A DNA stretch of 64,000 nucleotides from Streptomyces sp. NBC_01476 (GTDB lineage: Bacteria; Actinomycetota; Actinomycetes; Streptomycetales; Streptomycetaceae), in the NCBI RefSeq assembly GCF_036227265.1, contig NZ_CP109446.1, positions 4,547,501-4,611,500 of the forward strand, written 5' to 3'. Of the stretch, positions 26,432 to 34,360 are shown piece by piece. The notes under the pieces were generated by a model, which saw only the letters and a list, made by a program, of their open reading frames with translations, was not told the origin of the DNA and ran no database searches. The translations under genes were made by a program, and so were the position numbers. Positions within the stretch are counted from its first letter, which is position 1. Each line of letters begins with the position of its first letter.

Positions 26432-26737
26432 CCGTTCGTGCCCTCCCGGCGAGATCTGGCGGAAACCACCAACCTCTCAAGTCTTTTGGGAACCGAACAA
26501 CCGCCGGAGGGCAAAGGAGAGCAAAGTCCGGCGGCGCGAGTGCGGGCGAGTGCGGGCGAGTGCGGGCGAGTGCGGGGCGGGGGGTGCCTTGACGGGCCGA
26601 CTTCGGTGAAGGCGGTGTGAAGCGTGATGCGAACAGGTACCGATCGGGGTCGGCCCCTACAGCCCCATCGCTCGCGCCGGTAGGGTCGAAGCGAAGCGCA
26701 ACCGACCGGAACCGGACGATTCACGGGGGACTCCGAA
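26432..26737. other. Divergent intergenic region with short tandem repeats
   Basis: 306 bases lie between the WXG100-like gene and the lipoprotein gene. Besides a four-copy 10-bp repeat (26536-26575) the region shows no gene. Promoters for both directions must lie here, but no convincing -35/-10 pair was found. Confidence 0.5.
26536..26575. repeat. Four tandem copies of a 10-bp unit
   Basis: GCGAGTGCGG is repeated four times without error in the divergent intergenic region. It is too short and regular for a CRISPR. It may be a slippage-prone tract or clustered regulator half-sites. Confidence 0.9.
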
Positions 26738-27403
26738 GTGACCCGCTCTTCCCTGCCCATTGCCGTCGCCTTCGCCGCTTCGGCGGGCCTGCTGCTGACC
26801 GCCTGCGGCGGGGGCGGGTCGGACAGCGCGGACAAGATCCAGCCGTCAGCGACGACGGCAGCGGCGCCGACCACGACCTCATCGACCCCGACGCCGACCC
26901 CTCCGACGGGCCCTGACGCCCCGAAGTTCAACCTCCCGCCGGACCTGACGGTGGAGTTCACCGGCTTCGACAGCGCGAAGGCCGAGGACAAACTCGTCCT
27001 CCAGGACGCCAGTTACGCCGCGAAGTCGGTTCTCGAACTTGAAGTGCAGCCCCGTACCAAGGTGACGCCGAACTTCTCCCGCTTCTGGACCGGTGAACGC
27101 GGTGCCTCCTACGCCGACTCGCTGATCAGCCAGATCAAGGGCGGCACCGTCATCACGGGCGTCTACCGTTACTACAACCCTGTCGTGAAGTCCGTTCAGG
27201 GCGGCGCCATGCAGGTCACGTACTGCGAGGACCAGCGCAAGGCCTACTCGAAGGATTTCACAACGGGCAGGGTCCACGTCACCTCGCCCTCACCTTCGGA
27301 TTTCCGGCAGTGGACCTTGCTGATGTCCAAGTCGTCGTCAGGCGAGTGGCAGGCCTTTGACCACAGTTGGCTGAAGGGGGCGAAGCAGTGCGCGGTTTCC
27401 TGA
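26738..27403 (+). CDS. Lipoprotein of unknown function next to the T7SS cassette
   Basis: A 221-residue lipoprotein. The signal peptide ends in the lipobox LLTAC (about residues 18-22), followed by a Gly/Ser then Thr/Pro-rich linker to about residue 60. The remaining ~160 residues form a beta-rich domain with FTGFDSAKAEDKLVLQDASY and VYRYYNPVVKSVQGGAMQVTY. It shares general features with streptomycete lipoproteins that adopt an NTF2-like or SnoaL-like fold, but I do not recognise the family. GTG start at 26738. The next gene starts inside its last codons, so the two are coupled. Confidence 0.85.
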   Translation: MTRSSLPIAVAFAASAGLLLTACGGGGSDSADKIQPSATTAAAPTTTSSTPTPTPPTGPDAPKFNLPPDLTVEFTGFDSAKAEDKLVLQDASYAAKSVLELEVQPRTKVTPNFSRFWTGERGASYADSLISQIKGGTVITGVYRYYNPVVKSVQGGAMQVTYCEDQRKAYSKDFTTGRVHVTSPSPSDFRQWTLLMSKSSSGEWQAFDHSWLKGAKQCAVS

Positions 27404-28398
27404 CAACCCGTTCGAGCCGCTGCTCCGTTGTCGCGGTGGCGTGCGCGGCGCTGCTGTCCCTGGCCATAGGGACGGCGTCCGCCGGCGACGGGGTCGACCA
27501 GGGCGACAGCAAGACCACGGACACCGGGGGCGATGGTACGACCTACTACTCGCACGTGACGTACACGCACCGGGGTGGTGGCGCCCCCGGCGACGATTCG
27601 AAGCCGGTGCGGTCGTCGAACGTGAACTGGACGCCGCCGGTGTGCTGGTACGAGAGCATGACGCCGGAAGAGTTCAAGTCCGAGATCGACCGGCGGTACA
27701 TCAGTGCCGGGCAGTCCCGTGCCGACACCGTCGCCAACTACTACAACCAAGTTCAGTCCAAGATGAACGAGATCAAGTACCACCAGGGGGACGACGGCAG
27801 TTGGTGGGTGCTTGCCTGGGACCAGCACGCGCTGGAGAGGAACGACACCCCCTTGTGCCCTTACAACGAGGGCTGGTTGTGGCAGGGACCGAATGATCCC
27901 GCGCCGCCGTTGCCGGTGTCGCCGCAGGTTCTTGCGCAGGCCGCGTACGGGCAGATGACTCTGCCGACGCGCAAGGTGGATCTCAGCCCCGACGCGCAGA
28001 ATCAGAAGGTCAACCTGCCGACGTATGTGAGCTTCGACCGGGCGCTGGGCCAAGTCTCCGTGACCGCCCAGGTCGGCCCCGTGGCGGCGACCGTGGTGGC
28101 TGTTCCCTACAGCCTGCATGTCGAGGCCGGGACCTCGTATGCGGACCCTGCCAGCTGCGACTACACCTTCGGTGACGCCAACGGCGGCTACAAGGTGAAC
28201 AGTGCCGGCGCGGACTGCAACATCACCTACCGGAAGGCCACTCAGGGGACCACCTATCCCTTGCGTGCCGAGATCACCTGGCGCGTGACCTGGACCCCCA
28301 CCGCGGATGTGCAGCCCGGGGGCACGCCCATGGACGACGGGTTCTCCGATTCCCAGCAGGACGTGCAGGTGCAGGAGATCCAGACCGTCAACCGGTGA
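27388..28398 (+). CDS. Secreted protein of unknown function, coupled to the lipoprotein
   Basis: A 336-residue exported protein. An N-terminal signal peptide (SVVAVACAALLSLAIGTASA, cleavage after ASA) is followed by a Gly/Asp/Thr-rich segment and a domain rich in Trp and Tyr (PPVCWYESMTPEEFKSEIDR, DDGSWWVLAW). A beta-rich second half has paired Cys (ASCDYTF, ADCNITY). I do not recognise the family. The GTG at 27388 has AAGGGGG 8 bases upstream and overlaps the lipoprotein gene by 16 bases. The pair probably acts at the cell surface, possibly as partner of the divergent T7SS cargo cassette. Confidence 0.85.
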   Translation: MRGFLTTRSSRCSVVAVACAALLSLAIGTASAGDGVDQGDSKTTDTGGDGTTYYSHVTYTHRGGGAPGDDSKPVRSSNVNWTPPVCWYESMTPEEFKSEIDRRYISAGQSRADTVANYYNQVQSKMNEIKYHQGDDGSWWVLAWDQHALERNDTPLCPYNEGWLWQGPNDPAPPLPVSPQVLAQAAYGQMTLPTRKVDLSPDAQNQKVNLPTYVSFDRALGQVSVTAQVGPVAATVVAVPYSLHVEAGTSYADPASCDYTFGDANGGYKVNSAGADCNITYRKATQGTTYPLRAEITWRVTWTPTADVQPGGTPMDDGFSDSQQDVQVQEIQTVNR

Positions 28399-28433
28399 CC
28401 GCAGGGTCGGCCTTTCCCCGGGCGCTCGGTCGG

Positions 28434-30110
28434 TCAGAGGGACTGGGGGAAGGTGAAGAGGTGGTTGGGGTCGAGGTGGGACTTGAGGGTGGCGAGGCGG
28501 GACGCGTTGGGGCCGTAGTAGGCGGTGCGCCAGTTCTTGAGGGTGGGGTCGGTGTAGTTCTGATAGGCCGCGCCGGAGGCGTAACGGCGCATGGCCGCGT
28601 GGGTCGTGTCGAGCCAGGACGTGTCCGCGAGGTGGTCCGAGGCGAGGTACTGGACCAGGACGCGGGACCTGCGGTGGGAGAAGGCGGTGGCCGTGGGGGA
28701 GGGGCGGTTGACCGCGCCGCCGAGCGCCGTGAGGGCGATGCTGCCCGCGCCGCCGCCGGACTGGTTGGCCAGGCGCTGGGTCTGGGCGAGGAGCGTGTCG
28801 ATGCCGGCGGCCGAGAGCCGGCTGTCGTAGAAGTCCGAGCGGGCGGTGTAGGTCTCGCGCCCCAGGTGCCCGGCCGGCGCCAGGTGGCACTGGGCGGCGG
28901 AGAGGCCCGAGCAGCCGGCGTAGGAGAACATCGCGTCGAGGAAGGCGTGCGGCCGCAGGGAGACCGAGGAGGCGGGCCCGGGCCCGCCCGGGGCGTCGGC
29001 CAGCCGGTCCGCGGCGGCGGCGAGTTCGTCGCGGGAGCCGGTGGACATCAGGGCGACCGAGACGGTCGGTGAGCCGCCGGGCGCGCAGTCGAGGTGGAGC
29101 GCGGACCAGATGGGGTCCGGCTGGTCGGGGCCCCAGGACTGCCAGGAGCGGATCACCGCGGCGGCCCGGCTCCACGGCCAGGTGAGGTAGCCGGTGACGA
29201 CGTCGGGCGTCGCGTGCGTGCTGAAGCGGAGCGAGGTGACGACGCCGAACTGGCCGTTGCCCGCGCCGCGCAGCGCCCAGAAGATGTCGGGTTCGGCGTC
29301 GGCGGAGACCTCGTGGGTGCGGCCGTCGGGTGTGATGAGCGTGGCGCCTATGAGGTTGTCGCATGTCAGGCCCATGGAACGGCTCAGTACGCCATGGCCG
29401 CCGCCGAGCGTGAGGCCGGAGATGCCGACCGAGGGGCAGGAGCCGCCGGGGACGCAGCGGCCCTGGTCGCCCAGGGTGCTGTAGACGTCGATCAGTTTGG
29501 CGCCGGCGCCGATGGTGGCGTTGGTGCCGTCCAGCCGGATGGAGTTGAGCCGGGAGACGTCGATGATCAGGCGTCCGTCGCCGCTCGACCAGCCCGCGTA
29601 TGAATGGCCGCCGCTGCGGACCACCGGCACGGTGCCGGTGCGCGTGGCGAAGTCCAGGCAGGCGCGGATGTCCTCGGCGCCGGTGACGTAGGCGATGCCG
29701 GCCGGGCGCAGGTTGTCGTAGCGGGTGTTGTAGAGGCGGCGGCCGGTCGCGTAGCCGCTGTCCTGGGGGAGGACGAGGTCGCCGTCGAGGGAGGAGCCGA
29801 GTGCCTTCCAGTCCGCCTTCACATGGGTGGGCCTGGGGGAGGGGGAGTGCGGCGGCGTGCTGGTGGCGGCGGCGGTGCTGGACGCCGCGCCGGCCTTCGC
29901 GTCGTCGCCGGTGCCGTCACCGGTGCAGCCGGAGAGCCAGGCGGCGGCGAGTACGGCGCCGCCGGCCATGAGCGCGGTACGGCGGGCCGGTGGGCGGGCG
30001 GGCGCCGACCCGAAGGGGGCCGGCCGTGCCGGAAGGTCCGTCGAGTCCGCCGGGTCCACCCGGTCTGCCGGGTCCGCTTGGCCGGCCTGTTCCGTGGCTG
30101 TCTGGTTCAC
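28434..30110 (-). CDS. FAD-linked oxidoreductase lipoprotein, berberine-bridge-enzyme type
   Basis: A 558-residue enzyme. An N-terminal tail with DPADRVDPADSTD-type repeats leads into a signal segment and the lipobox LSGC near residue 62. The PCMH FAD domain has VVRSGGHSYAGWSSGDG and the GISGLTLGGGHG motif. His in GGHSYAG and Cys in GGSCPSVG are the two residues that bind FAD covalently in bicovalent BBE-like enzymes, so both links are expected. The C-terminal BBE segment (YQNYTDPTLKNWRTAYYG) is intact. BBE-like enzymes oxidise alcohols, sugars or secondary metabolites; the substrate here is unknown. Being lipid-anchored outside the cell is less usual. GTG start preceded by GGTGGAG. Confidence 0.92.
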   Translation of the reverse strand: MNQTATEQAGQADPADRVDPADSTDLPARPAPFGSAPARPPARRTALMAGGAVLAAAWLSGCTGDGTGDDAKAGAASSTAAATSTPPHSPSPRPTHVKADWKALGSSLDGDLVLPQDSGYATGRRLYNTRYDNLRPAGIAYVTGAEDIRACLDFATRTGTVPVVRSGGHSYAGWSSGDGRLIIDVSRLNSIRLDGTNATIGAGAKLIDVYSTLGDQGRCVPGGSCPSVGISGLTLGGGHGVLSRSMGLTCDNLIGATLITPDGRTHEVSADAEPDIFWALRGAGNGQFGVVTSLRFSTHATPDVVTGYLTWPWSRAAAVIRSWQSWGPDQPDPIWSALHLDCAPGGSPTVSVALMSTGSRDELAAAADRLADAPGGPGPASSVSLRPHAFLDAMFSYAGCSGLSAAQCHLAPAGHLGRETYTARSDFYDSRLSAAGIDTLLAQTQRLANQSGGGAGSIALTALGGAVNRPSPTATAFSHRRSRVLVQYLASDHLADTSWLDTTHAAMRRYASGAAYQNYTDPTLKNWRTAYYGPNASRLATLKSHLDPNHLFTFPQSL

Positions 30111-30424
30111 CGTTGCTCCACCGCCGCATCACGTCCGCGCACGGGGTCGGGCCGACCCCGGCGGCAGGTGCCTACTGCCCACGCGCACCTCCGGTAACCC
30201 AAGACGACGCAGCCGGGGTTCCGGTTGCGACGATTTTCGCCGGTCAACGGCCCCCGGCAGGCCCTCGGGTGACGGAAGGGCGGCAGGGCTGGGAGGAGGG
30301 GGACGCGATCCGGCGCTGCGGGACCTCCCCGACGGCGTCGCCGGTGAGCTGTACCGCGCAGGGCCCGGGCTCGCCCGCGGCTACCCCGGGACCCTCGGCC
30401 GGGCTTCCGTCAGAGCGCCCGCCC
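30111..30424. other. Intergenic region upstream of the FAD lipoprotein
   Basis: 314 bases of GC-rich sequence. It presumably holds the promoter of the minus-strand FAD enzyme. I see no gene, hairpin or repeat that I can support; the long reading frames here lack a homologue pattern. Confidence 0.4.
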
Positions 30425-30649
30425 TCAAACGCCCCCGTGCTCCCCCGCGTCCCGCCGGGCCCGGTCACGCGACCGGCGGGCCGGCCCGCGCCAGCCGCAC
30501 GTACAGCGCGCCGACACGAAGGCACCGCGTTCCGTGACGGAGGTACGGTGCCCGGCTTCGTCCCGGTCGCTCCCCGTGGACCCGGCGGTGCTGCCATCAG
30601 CGGCGGAGGGGGAAAGGGCGGGGGGTTCGGTAGCGACCACATCGCGCAC
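30425..30649 (-). CDS. Small CxCGWRGP protein (conserved in streptomycetes)
   Basis: A protein of 74 residues at most. The C-terminal motif CTCGWRGPARRSRDRARRDA is one I recognise from small conserved streptomycete proteins of unknown function. Two Cys and a Trp suggest a small metal or nucleic-acid binding knuckle, followed by a strongly basic helix. The start is uncertain: GTG at 30649 lies directly against GGAGGG, while GTG at 30640 has that sequence at a better distance, giving 71 residues. It stands alone, opposite to the lipoprotein gene that follows. Confidence 0.65.
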   Translation of the reverse strand: MRDVVATEPPALSPSAADGSTAGSTGSDRDEAGHRTSVTERGAFVSARCTCGWRGPARRSRDRARRDAGEHGGV

Positions 30650-30749
30650 CCCTCCACCGTAACGGGCGTGACGGCGTACTCAAGACCGTCGTTAAGCGGA
30701 ACGAGGCCCCGGTCGCCTGCCCGGCGCCCGGCCGTACAGGGACGGATGG

Positions 30750-31703
30750 GTGATCGTGGCAGCGGTAGGAAGGTTTCCGGCGGAGGTCGTGCCCGGCGGA
30801 TCGGCGCCCGCGCCTGCGCCCGCGTCCGGGCCACCGGGCAGCCTGGGCAGCCCGGGTGCCCGTACGGCACTCGCGGCGGTCGCCGCCCTCGCGCTCGCCG
30901 GGGCGCTCGGCGGCTGCGCCGGCAGTGGCGCCGCCGCCGAGGGGCCGAGCGGTGAGCCGCAGGGCGTCGCGGCGGCAAGGGCCGTGGGGGCGGCGCCCGA
31001 TGTGCTGGTACGGGCCGGCAGCTCACGGGTGCGGACGTCGATGCGGATGGCGAGCGGCGGCACCTGGCTGACGATCACCGGCACCGGCGGGTTCGACTAC
31101 GCCCGCCGGCAGGGGCGGCTGACGCTGGACCTGCCCGAGGACGCGGCCGGGGTGGCGGAGCACAAGCCGCTCACCGAACTGCTGACACCGGGCGCGCTCT
31201 ACATGAAGGACCGGGGCGCCGGGGTGCCGGCCGGCAAGTGGGTGCGGGTGGACACCACCCGGCTGCCGGACGGGAATCTGGTGACCGGGGGCGCCACAGA
31301 ACCGCTGGCCGCGGCCGAACTGCTGCGCGGCGCCGGGCCGGTGACCTTCGTCGGAGCGGAGACCCGGGACGGGGTGCGGGTGCGGCACTACCGGGGCACC
31401 GCCGACATCGCCCGCGCCGCGCAGGCCGCGCCGGCGGCCGACCGGGGTCCGCTGGAGGCGGCGGCGAAGGGGTTCACGGTGACCCGGGTGCCCTTCGACG
31501 CGTGGCTGGACTCGGTCGGGCGGCTGCGGGAGCTGAGCCAGCGGTTCACTTTCAGCGCCGCCGGGACGAGGCGGGGGGCCGGGCACAATGTGACGGTGGT
31601 CTCTACCACCCGCTTCGACGGATTCGGCACCGCGGTGCCGGTGATCATGCCCCGAGCTGCGGACATCTGGTCCGGAAAGATCGTTTCTGCCCAACCGCAG
31701 TAA
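30750..31703 (+). CDS. LppX/LolA-like lipoprotein
   Basis: A 317-residue lipoprotein. A long Pro/Ala/Gly N-terminal tail is followed by a hydrophobic segment and the lipobox LGGC at about residue 55. The domain from ~85 on (SSRVRTSMRMASGGTWLTITGTG, LYMKDRGAGVPAGKWVRVDT, RFTFSAAGTRRG) has the alternating-strand pattern of LppX/LprG and LolA half-barrels, which bind lipids. It may carry a glycolipid or fatty acyl ligand across the wall space. Start GTG at 30750; GTG at 30756 is also possible. Neighbours give no further clue. Confidence 0.82.
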   Translation: MIVAAVGRFPAEVVPGGSAPAPAPASGPPGSLGSPGARTALAAVAALALAGALGGCAGSGAAAEGPSGEPQGVAAARAVGAAPDVLVRAGSSRVRTSMRMASGGTWLTITGTGGFDYARRQGRLTLDLPEDAAGVAEHKPLTELLTPGALYMKDRGAGVPAGKWVRVDTTRLPDGNLVTGGATEPLAAAELLRGAGPVTFVGAETRDGVRVRHYRGTADIARAAQAAPAADRGPLEAAAKGFTVTRVPFDAWLDSVGRLRELSQRFTFSAAGTRRGAGHNVTVVSTTRFDGFGTAVPVIMPRAADIWSGKIVSAQPQ

Positions 31704-31832
31704 GGGCCCCGCCGGATCGGGCCTCATCGAAATGGCCCATCCGTGCCATGCGCCGGAGCACGTGTGGTCCCTACCCTGGAGTACGGCCGAGTGGGTCAGG
31801 GGGCGATTCGTGAGCGAGGAGGTGGTACGCGC

Positions 31833-32003
31833 ATGGTGCCTTCGCCCGGAACTTCGGTGCAGGACGACCCGGTGGCGCTGATGGAGATCGAACTGTGCGG
31901 TGAGCTGATGATCGCCGCGTCCACCGCCGACGGTGACCGGCTCAGCTTCGCCCGGATCGACGAGGTCCTGGACGTCGCGCCCAGCGCGCCGACCGCCAAC
32001 TAG
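31833..32003 (+). CDS. Small conserved streptomycete protein (56 aa)
   Basis: A short cytoplasmic protein with the conserved core LMEIELCGELMIAASTA and the ending LSFARIDEVLDV. I have seen this pattern in many streptomycete genomes, always without known function. The ATG at 31833 has GAGGAGG about 10 bases upstream. The frame extends back to 31743 but those codons look non-coding. A single Cys and an amphipathic helix suggest a partner-binding peptide. Confidence 0.68.
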   Translation: MVPSPGTSVQDDPVALMEIELCGELMIAASTADGDRLSFARIDEVLDVAPSAPTAN

Positions 32004-32124
32004 CCGACACGTCAGCCGGCACCCTCGTCAGCCGGCACCCACATCATCCGGCGCCAGCGCCCCCGCCAGCCGCCACCCACGCCGGCCGGCGTTCGCGTCA
32101 TCCCGCGCCAGCCGTCAGCCGCCC

Positions 32125-32451
32125 TCAGGTCCGCAGCAGCCGCGCTATCGCCGCTGTCGCCTCCGCCACCTTCTCGTCGATCTCCGGGCCGCCGCCGACC
32201 GCCGCCGCGGCCACGCAGTGCCGCAGGTGCTCCTCCAGCAGCTGCAGGGCGAACGACTGCAGCCCCTTGGTGCTCGCCGAGACCTGGGTGAGGATGTCGA
32301 TGCAGTAGACGTCCTCCTCGACCATCCGCTGCAGGCCCCGGATCTGGCCCTCGATCCTGCGCAGCCTCTTGAGGTGGGACTCCTTGTCATGGCTGTAGCC
32401 ATGCGGCCCGTGCGGCTCCACACTCTCCCCCGCGACGCTTTCCGAGGTCAT
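32125..32451 (-). CDS. csoR: CsoR-family copper-sensing repressor
   Basis: A 108-residue all-helical repressor. The Cu(I) ligands are present with the exact CsoR spacing: Cys50 (DVYCIDIL), His75 and Cys79 (LEEHLRHC). The DNA-contact helix SHLKRLRRIEGQIRGLQRMV is typical. A His-rich N-terminus (EPHGPHGYSHDK) may add metal binding. The ATG at 32451 is chosen by homology; the open frame continues upstream through the operator. A CsoR-type operator lies 27 bases upstream (32478-32496), so it is self-regulated. No copper exporter is adjacent; its targets are probably elsewhere. Confidence 0.93.
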   Translation of the reverse strand: MTSESVAGESVEPHGPHGYSHDKESHLKRLRRIEGQIRGLQRMVEEDVYCIDILTQVSASTKGLQSFALQLLEEHLRHCVAAAAVGGGPEIDEKVAEATAAIARLLRT

Positions 32452-32477
32452 CCGGCCTGCCCGCCCTTCTGTCCCGT

Positions 32478-32496
32478 TATACCCCCGATGGGTATA
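32478..32496. promoter_or_regulatory. CsoR operator
   Basis: TATACCCCCGATGGGTATA is an inverted repeat with the AT-flanked C/G runs (ATACCCCC...GGGTAT) of known CsoR sites. It lies in the divergent region between csoR and the phosphate-transport accessory gene. Copper-free CsoR binding here would shut off csoR and might also affect the divergent genes. Confidence 0.82.
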
Positions 32497-32641
32497 GCTT
32501 ACCGAATCGATACCTTGTGCGAGGCATCCCCTGTCAGGAGGTTTGGCCTCATGGGCGACACTGGGTGACACCGGTCAACCGTGGCTGGATGATGCACCTA
32601 GCATCAACGAGACCGAAACCGAGCACCCCGAGGACCTCAAC

Positions 32642-33262
32642 GTGCGCTTTCGTCTGACCCCCAGGGAGACGAGCTTCTACGACATGTTCGCCGCATCCGC
32701 GGACAACATCGTCACCGGTTCGAAGCTCCTCATGGAACTGCTCGGGGCCGATTCGGCGACCCGGCCGGAGATCGCGGAGCGTATGCGGGCGGCGGAGCAC
32801 GCGGGCGACGACGCGACGCACGCGATCTTCCACCAACTCAACTCCTCCTTCATCACCCCGTTCGACCGGGAGGACATCTACACCCTCGCGGGTTCTCTCG
32901 ACGACATCATGGACTACATGGAAGAGGCCGTTGACCTGGTCGTCCTCTACAACGTGGAGGAGCTTCCCAAGGGGGTCGAGCAGCAGATCGAGGTGCTGGC
33001 GCGCGCCGCGGAGCTGACCGCCGAGGCGATGCCCAACCTGCGCACGATGTCCAACCTGACCGAGTACTGGATCGAGGTCAACCGCCTGGAGAACCAGGCC
33101 GACCAGATCCACCGCAAGCTGCTCGCACAGCTGTTCAACGGGAAGTACGACGCCATCGAGGTCCTCAAGCTCAAGCAGATCGTGGACGTGCTGGAAGAGG
33201 CGGCGGACGCTTTCGAGCACGTGGCGAACACGGTGGAGACCATCGCGGTCAAGGAGTCCTGA
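32642..33262 (+). CDS. DUF47/PhoU-like accessory protein of the Pit transporter
   Basis: A 206-residue helical-bundle protein of the DUF47 (PhoU-related) family. Features are RFRLTPRETSFYDMFAASAD at the N-terminus, the metal-site-like acidic helices EHAGDDATHAIFHQLN and DREDIYTLAGSLDDIMDYME, and ENQADQIHRKLLAQLF. It pairs with the Pit transporter that starts 6 bases later, and probably gates or regulates it. The GTG at 32642 is preceded by GAGGAC. The longer frame back to 32543 crosses the intergenic region and is not supported. Confidence 0.92.
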   Translation: MRFRLTPRETSFYDMFAASADNIVTGSKLLMELLGADSATRPEIAERMRAAEHAGDDATHAIFHQLNSSFITPFDREDIYTLAGSLDDIMDYMEEAVDLVVLYNVEELPKGVEQQIEVLARAAELTAEAMPNLRTMSNLTEYWIEVNRLENQADQIHRKLLAQLFNGKYDAIEVLKLKQIVDVLEEAADAFEHVANTVETIAVKES

Positions 33263-33268
33263 CCACCC

Positions 33269-34264
33269 GTGGACACCTTTGTTCTGATCGTGACCGTCGG
33301 GGTCGCGCTCTTCTTCACGTACACCAACGGCTTCCACGACTCGGCGAACGCCATCGCCACCTCGGTCTCCACCCGGGCGCTGACACCCAAGGCGGCGCTG
33401 GCGATGGCCGCGGTGATGAACCTGCTGGGCGCCTTCCTCGGTCAGGGGGTGGCCGGCACCGTCAGCAAGGGCATCATCAGCACGCCCCACGGGAACGCCG
33501 GGATGGGCGTGCTCTTCGCCGGCCTGGCGGGCGCCGTCGTCTGGAACCTGCTGACCTGGTACTTCGGGCTGCCGTCGAGCTCCACCCACGCGCTGTTCGG
33601 CGGCCTGGTCGGCGCCGCGCTCGCCGGTGGCGTGCTGGTGCACTGGTCCGGGGTGGTCGACAAGGTCATCGTGCCGATGTTCGTCTCGCCGGTGGTCGGC
33701 TTCGTGGTCGGCTACGCGATCATGCTGGCGATCCTCTGGTTCTTCCGGCGGGCCAACCCGCACAAGGCCAAGCGGGGCTTCCGGATCGCGCAGACCATCT
33801 CGGCGGCGGCGATGGCGCTCGGCCACGGTCTGCAGGACGCGCAGAAGACGATGGGCGTGGTGGTGCTTGCGCTGGTCATCCACGACCCGTCCCGGGGCTT
33901 CGGCATCCCGGTCTGGGTGAAGCTGGTCTGCGCGCTGATGATGTCGCTGGGCACGTACGCGGGCGGCTGGCGGATCATGCGGACGCTGGGACGCCGCATC
34001 ATCGACCTGGACCCGCCGCAGGGCTTCGCGGCCGAGACCACCTCGGCCGGCATCCTCTACGCGACCTCGTACCTCTTCCAGGCGCCGGTCTCCACCACCC
34101 ATGTGATCACCTCGGCGATCATGGGCGTGGGGGCCACGAAGCGGGTCAAGGCGGTCCGCTGGGGGGTGGCGAAGAACATCGTCGCCGGGTGGTTCATCAC
34201 CATGCCGGCCGCCGGTGTGGTGGCCGCGGCCGGGTACTACCTGATCCGGCTGATCTTCGGCTGA
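33269..34264 (+). CDS. pit: Low-affinity inorganic phosphate transporter Pit
   Basis: A 331-residue membrane protein of the PiT family (phosphate/metal symport). The two family repeats are visible: FTYTNGFHDSANAIATSVS near the N-terminus, and SSSTHALFGGLVGAAL and VSTTHVITSAIMGVG in the halves. About eight to ten membrane helices, normal length. Start GTG at 33269. It forms an operon with the DUF47 gene and is convergent with pstB; a strong hairpin separates them. Confidence 0.94.
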   Translation: MDTFVLIVTVGVALFFTYTNGFHDSANAIATSVSTRALTPKAALAMAAVMNLLGAFLGQGVAGTVSKGIISTPHGNAGMGVLFAGLAGAVVWNLLTWYFGLPSSSTHALFGGLVGAALAGGVLVHWSGVVDKVIVPMFVSPVVGFVVGYAIMLAILWFFRRANPHKAKRGFRIAQTISAAAMALGHGLQDAQKTMGVVVLALVIHDPSRGFGIPVWVKLVCALMMSLGTYAGGWRIMRTLGRRIIDLDPPQGFAAETTSAGILYATSYLFQAPVSTTHVITSAIMGVGATKRVKAVRWGVAKNIVAGWFITMPAAGVVAAAGYYLIRLIFG

Positions 34265-34282
34265 CCGGCCCGGAGACGGATC

Positions 34283-34314
34283 AGGCCCCGCTTCCCGGCC
34301 GGGAAGCGGGGCCT
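34283..34314. terminator. Bidirectional terminator between pit and pstB
   Basis: A perfect palindromic hairpin, AGGCCCCGCTTCCCGG with its complement, spans 34283-34314. It lies between two convergent genes and can serve both strands. Confidence 0.88.
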
Positions 34315-34360
34315 GCGCCCTGCGGTGGCACCGCCATGCAGCACCGCACGGCGGTCTGTG

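Noticed and set aside
27244..29364. Minus-strand 706-codon frame spanning the secreted protein and the FAD enzyme
   Set aside because: It crosses two genes with recognised features in other frames and has no homologue-like pattern.
30111..30749. A 321-codon plus-strand frame over the intergenic region before the LppX-like lipoprotein
   Set aside because: Its composition is Arg/Pro/Gly/Ala without domain or ribosome binding site. The minus-strand small CxCGW protein is better supported.
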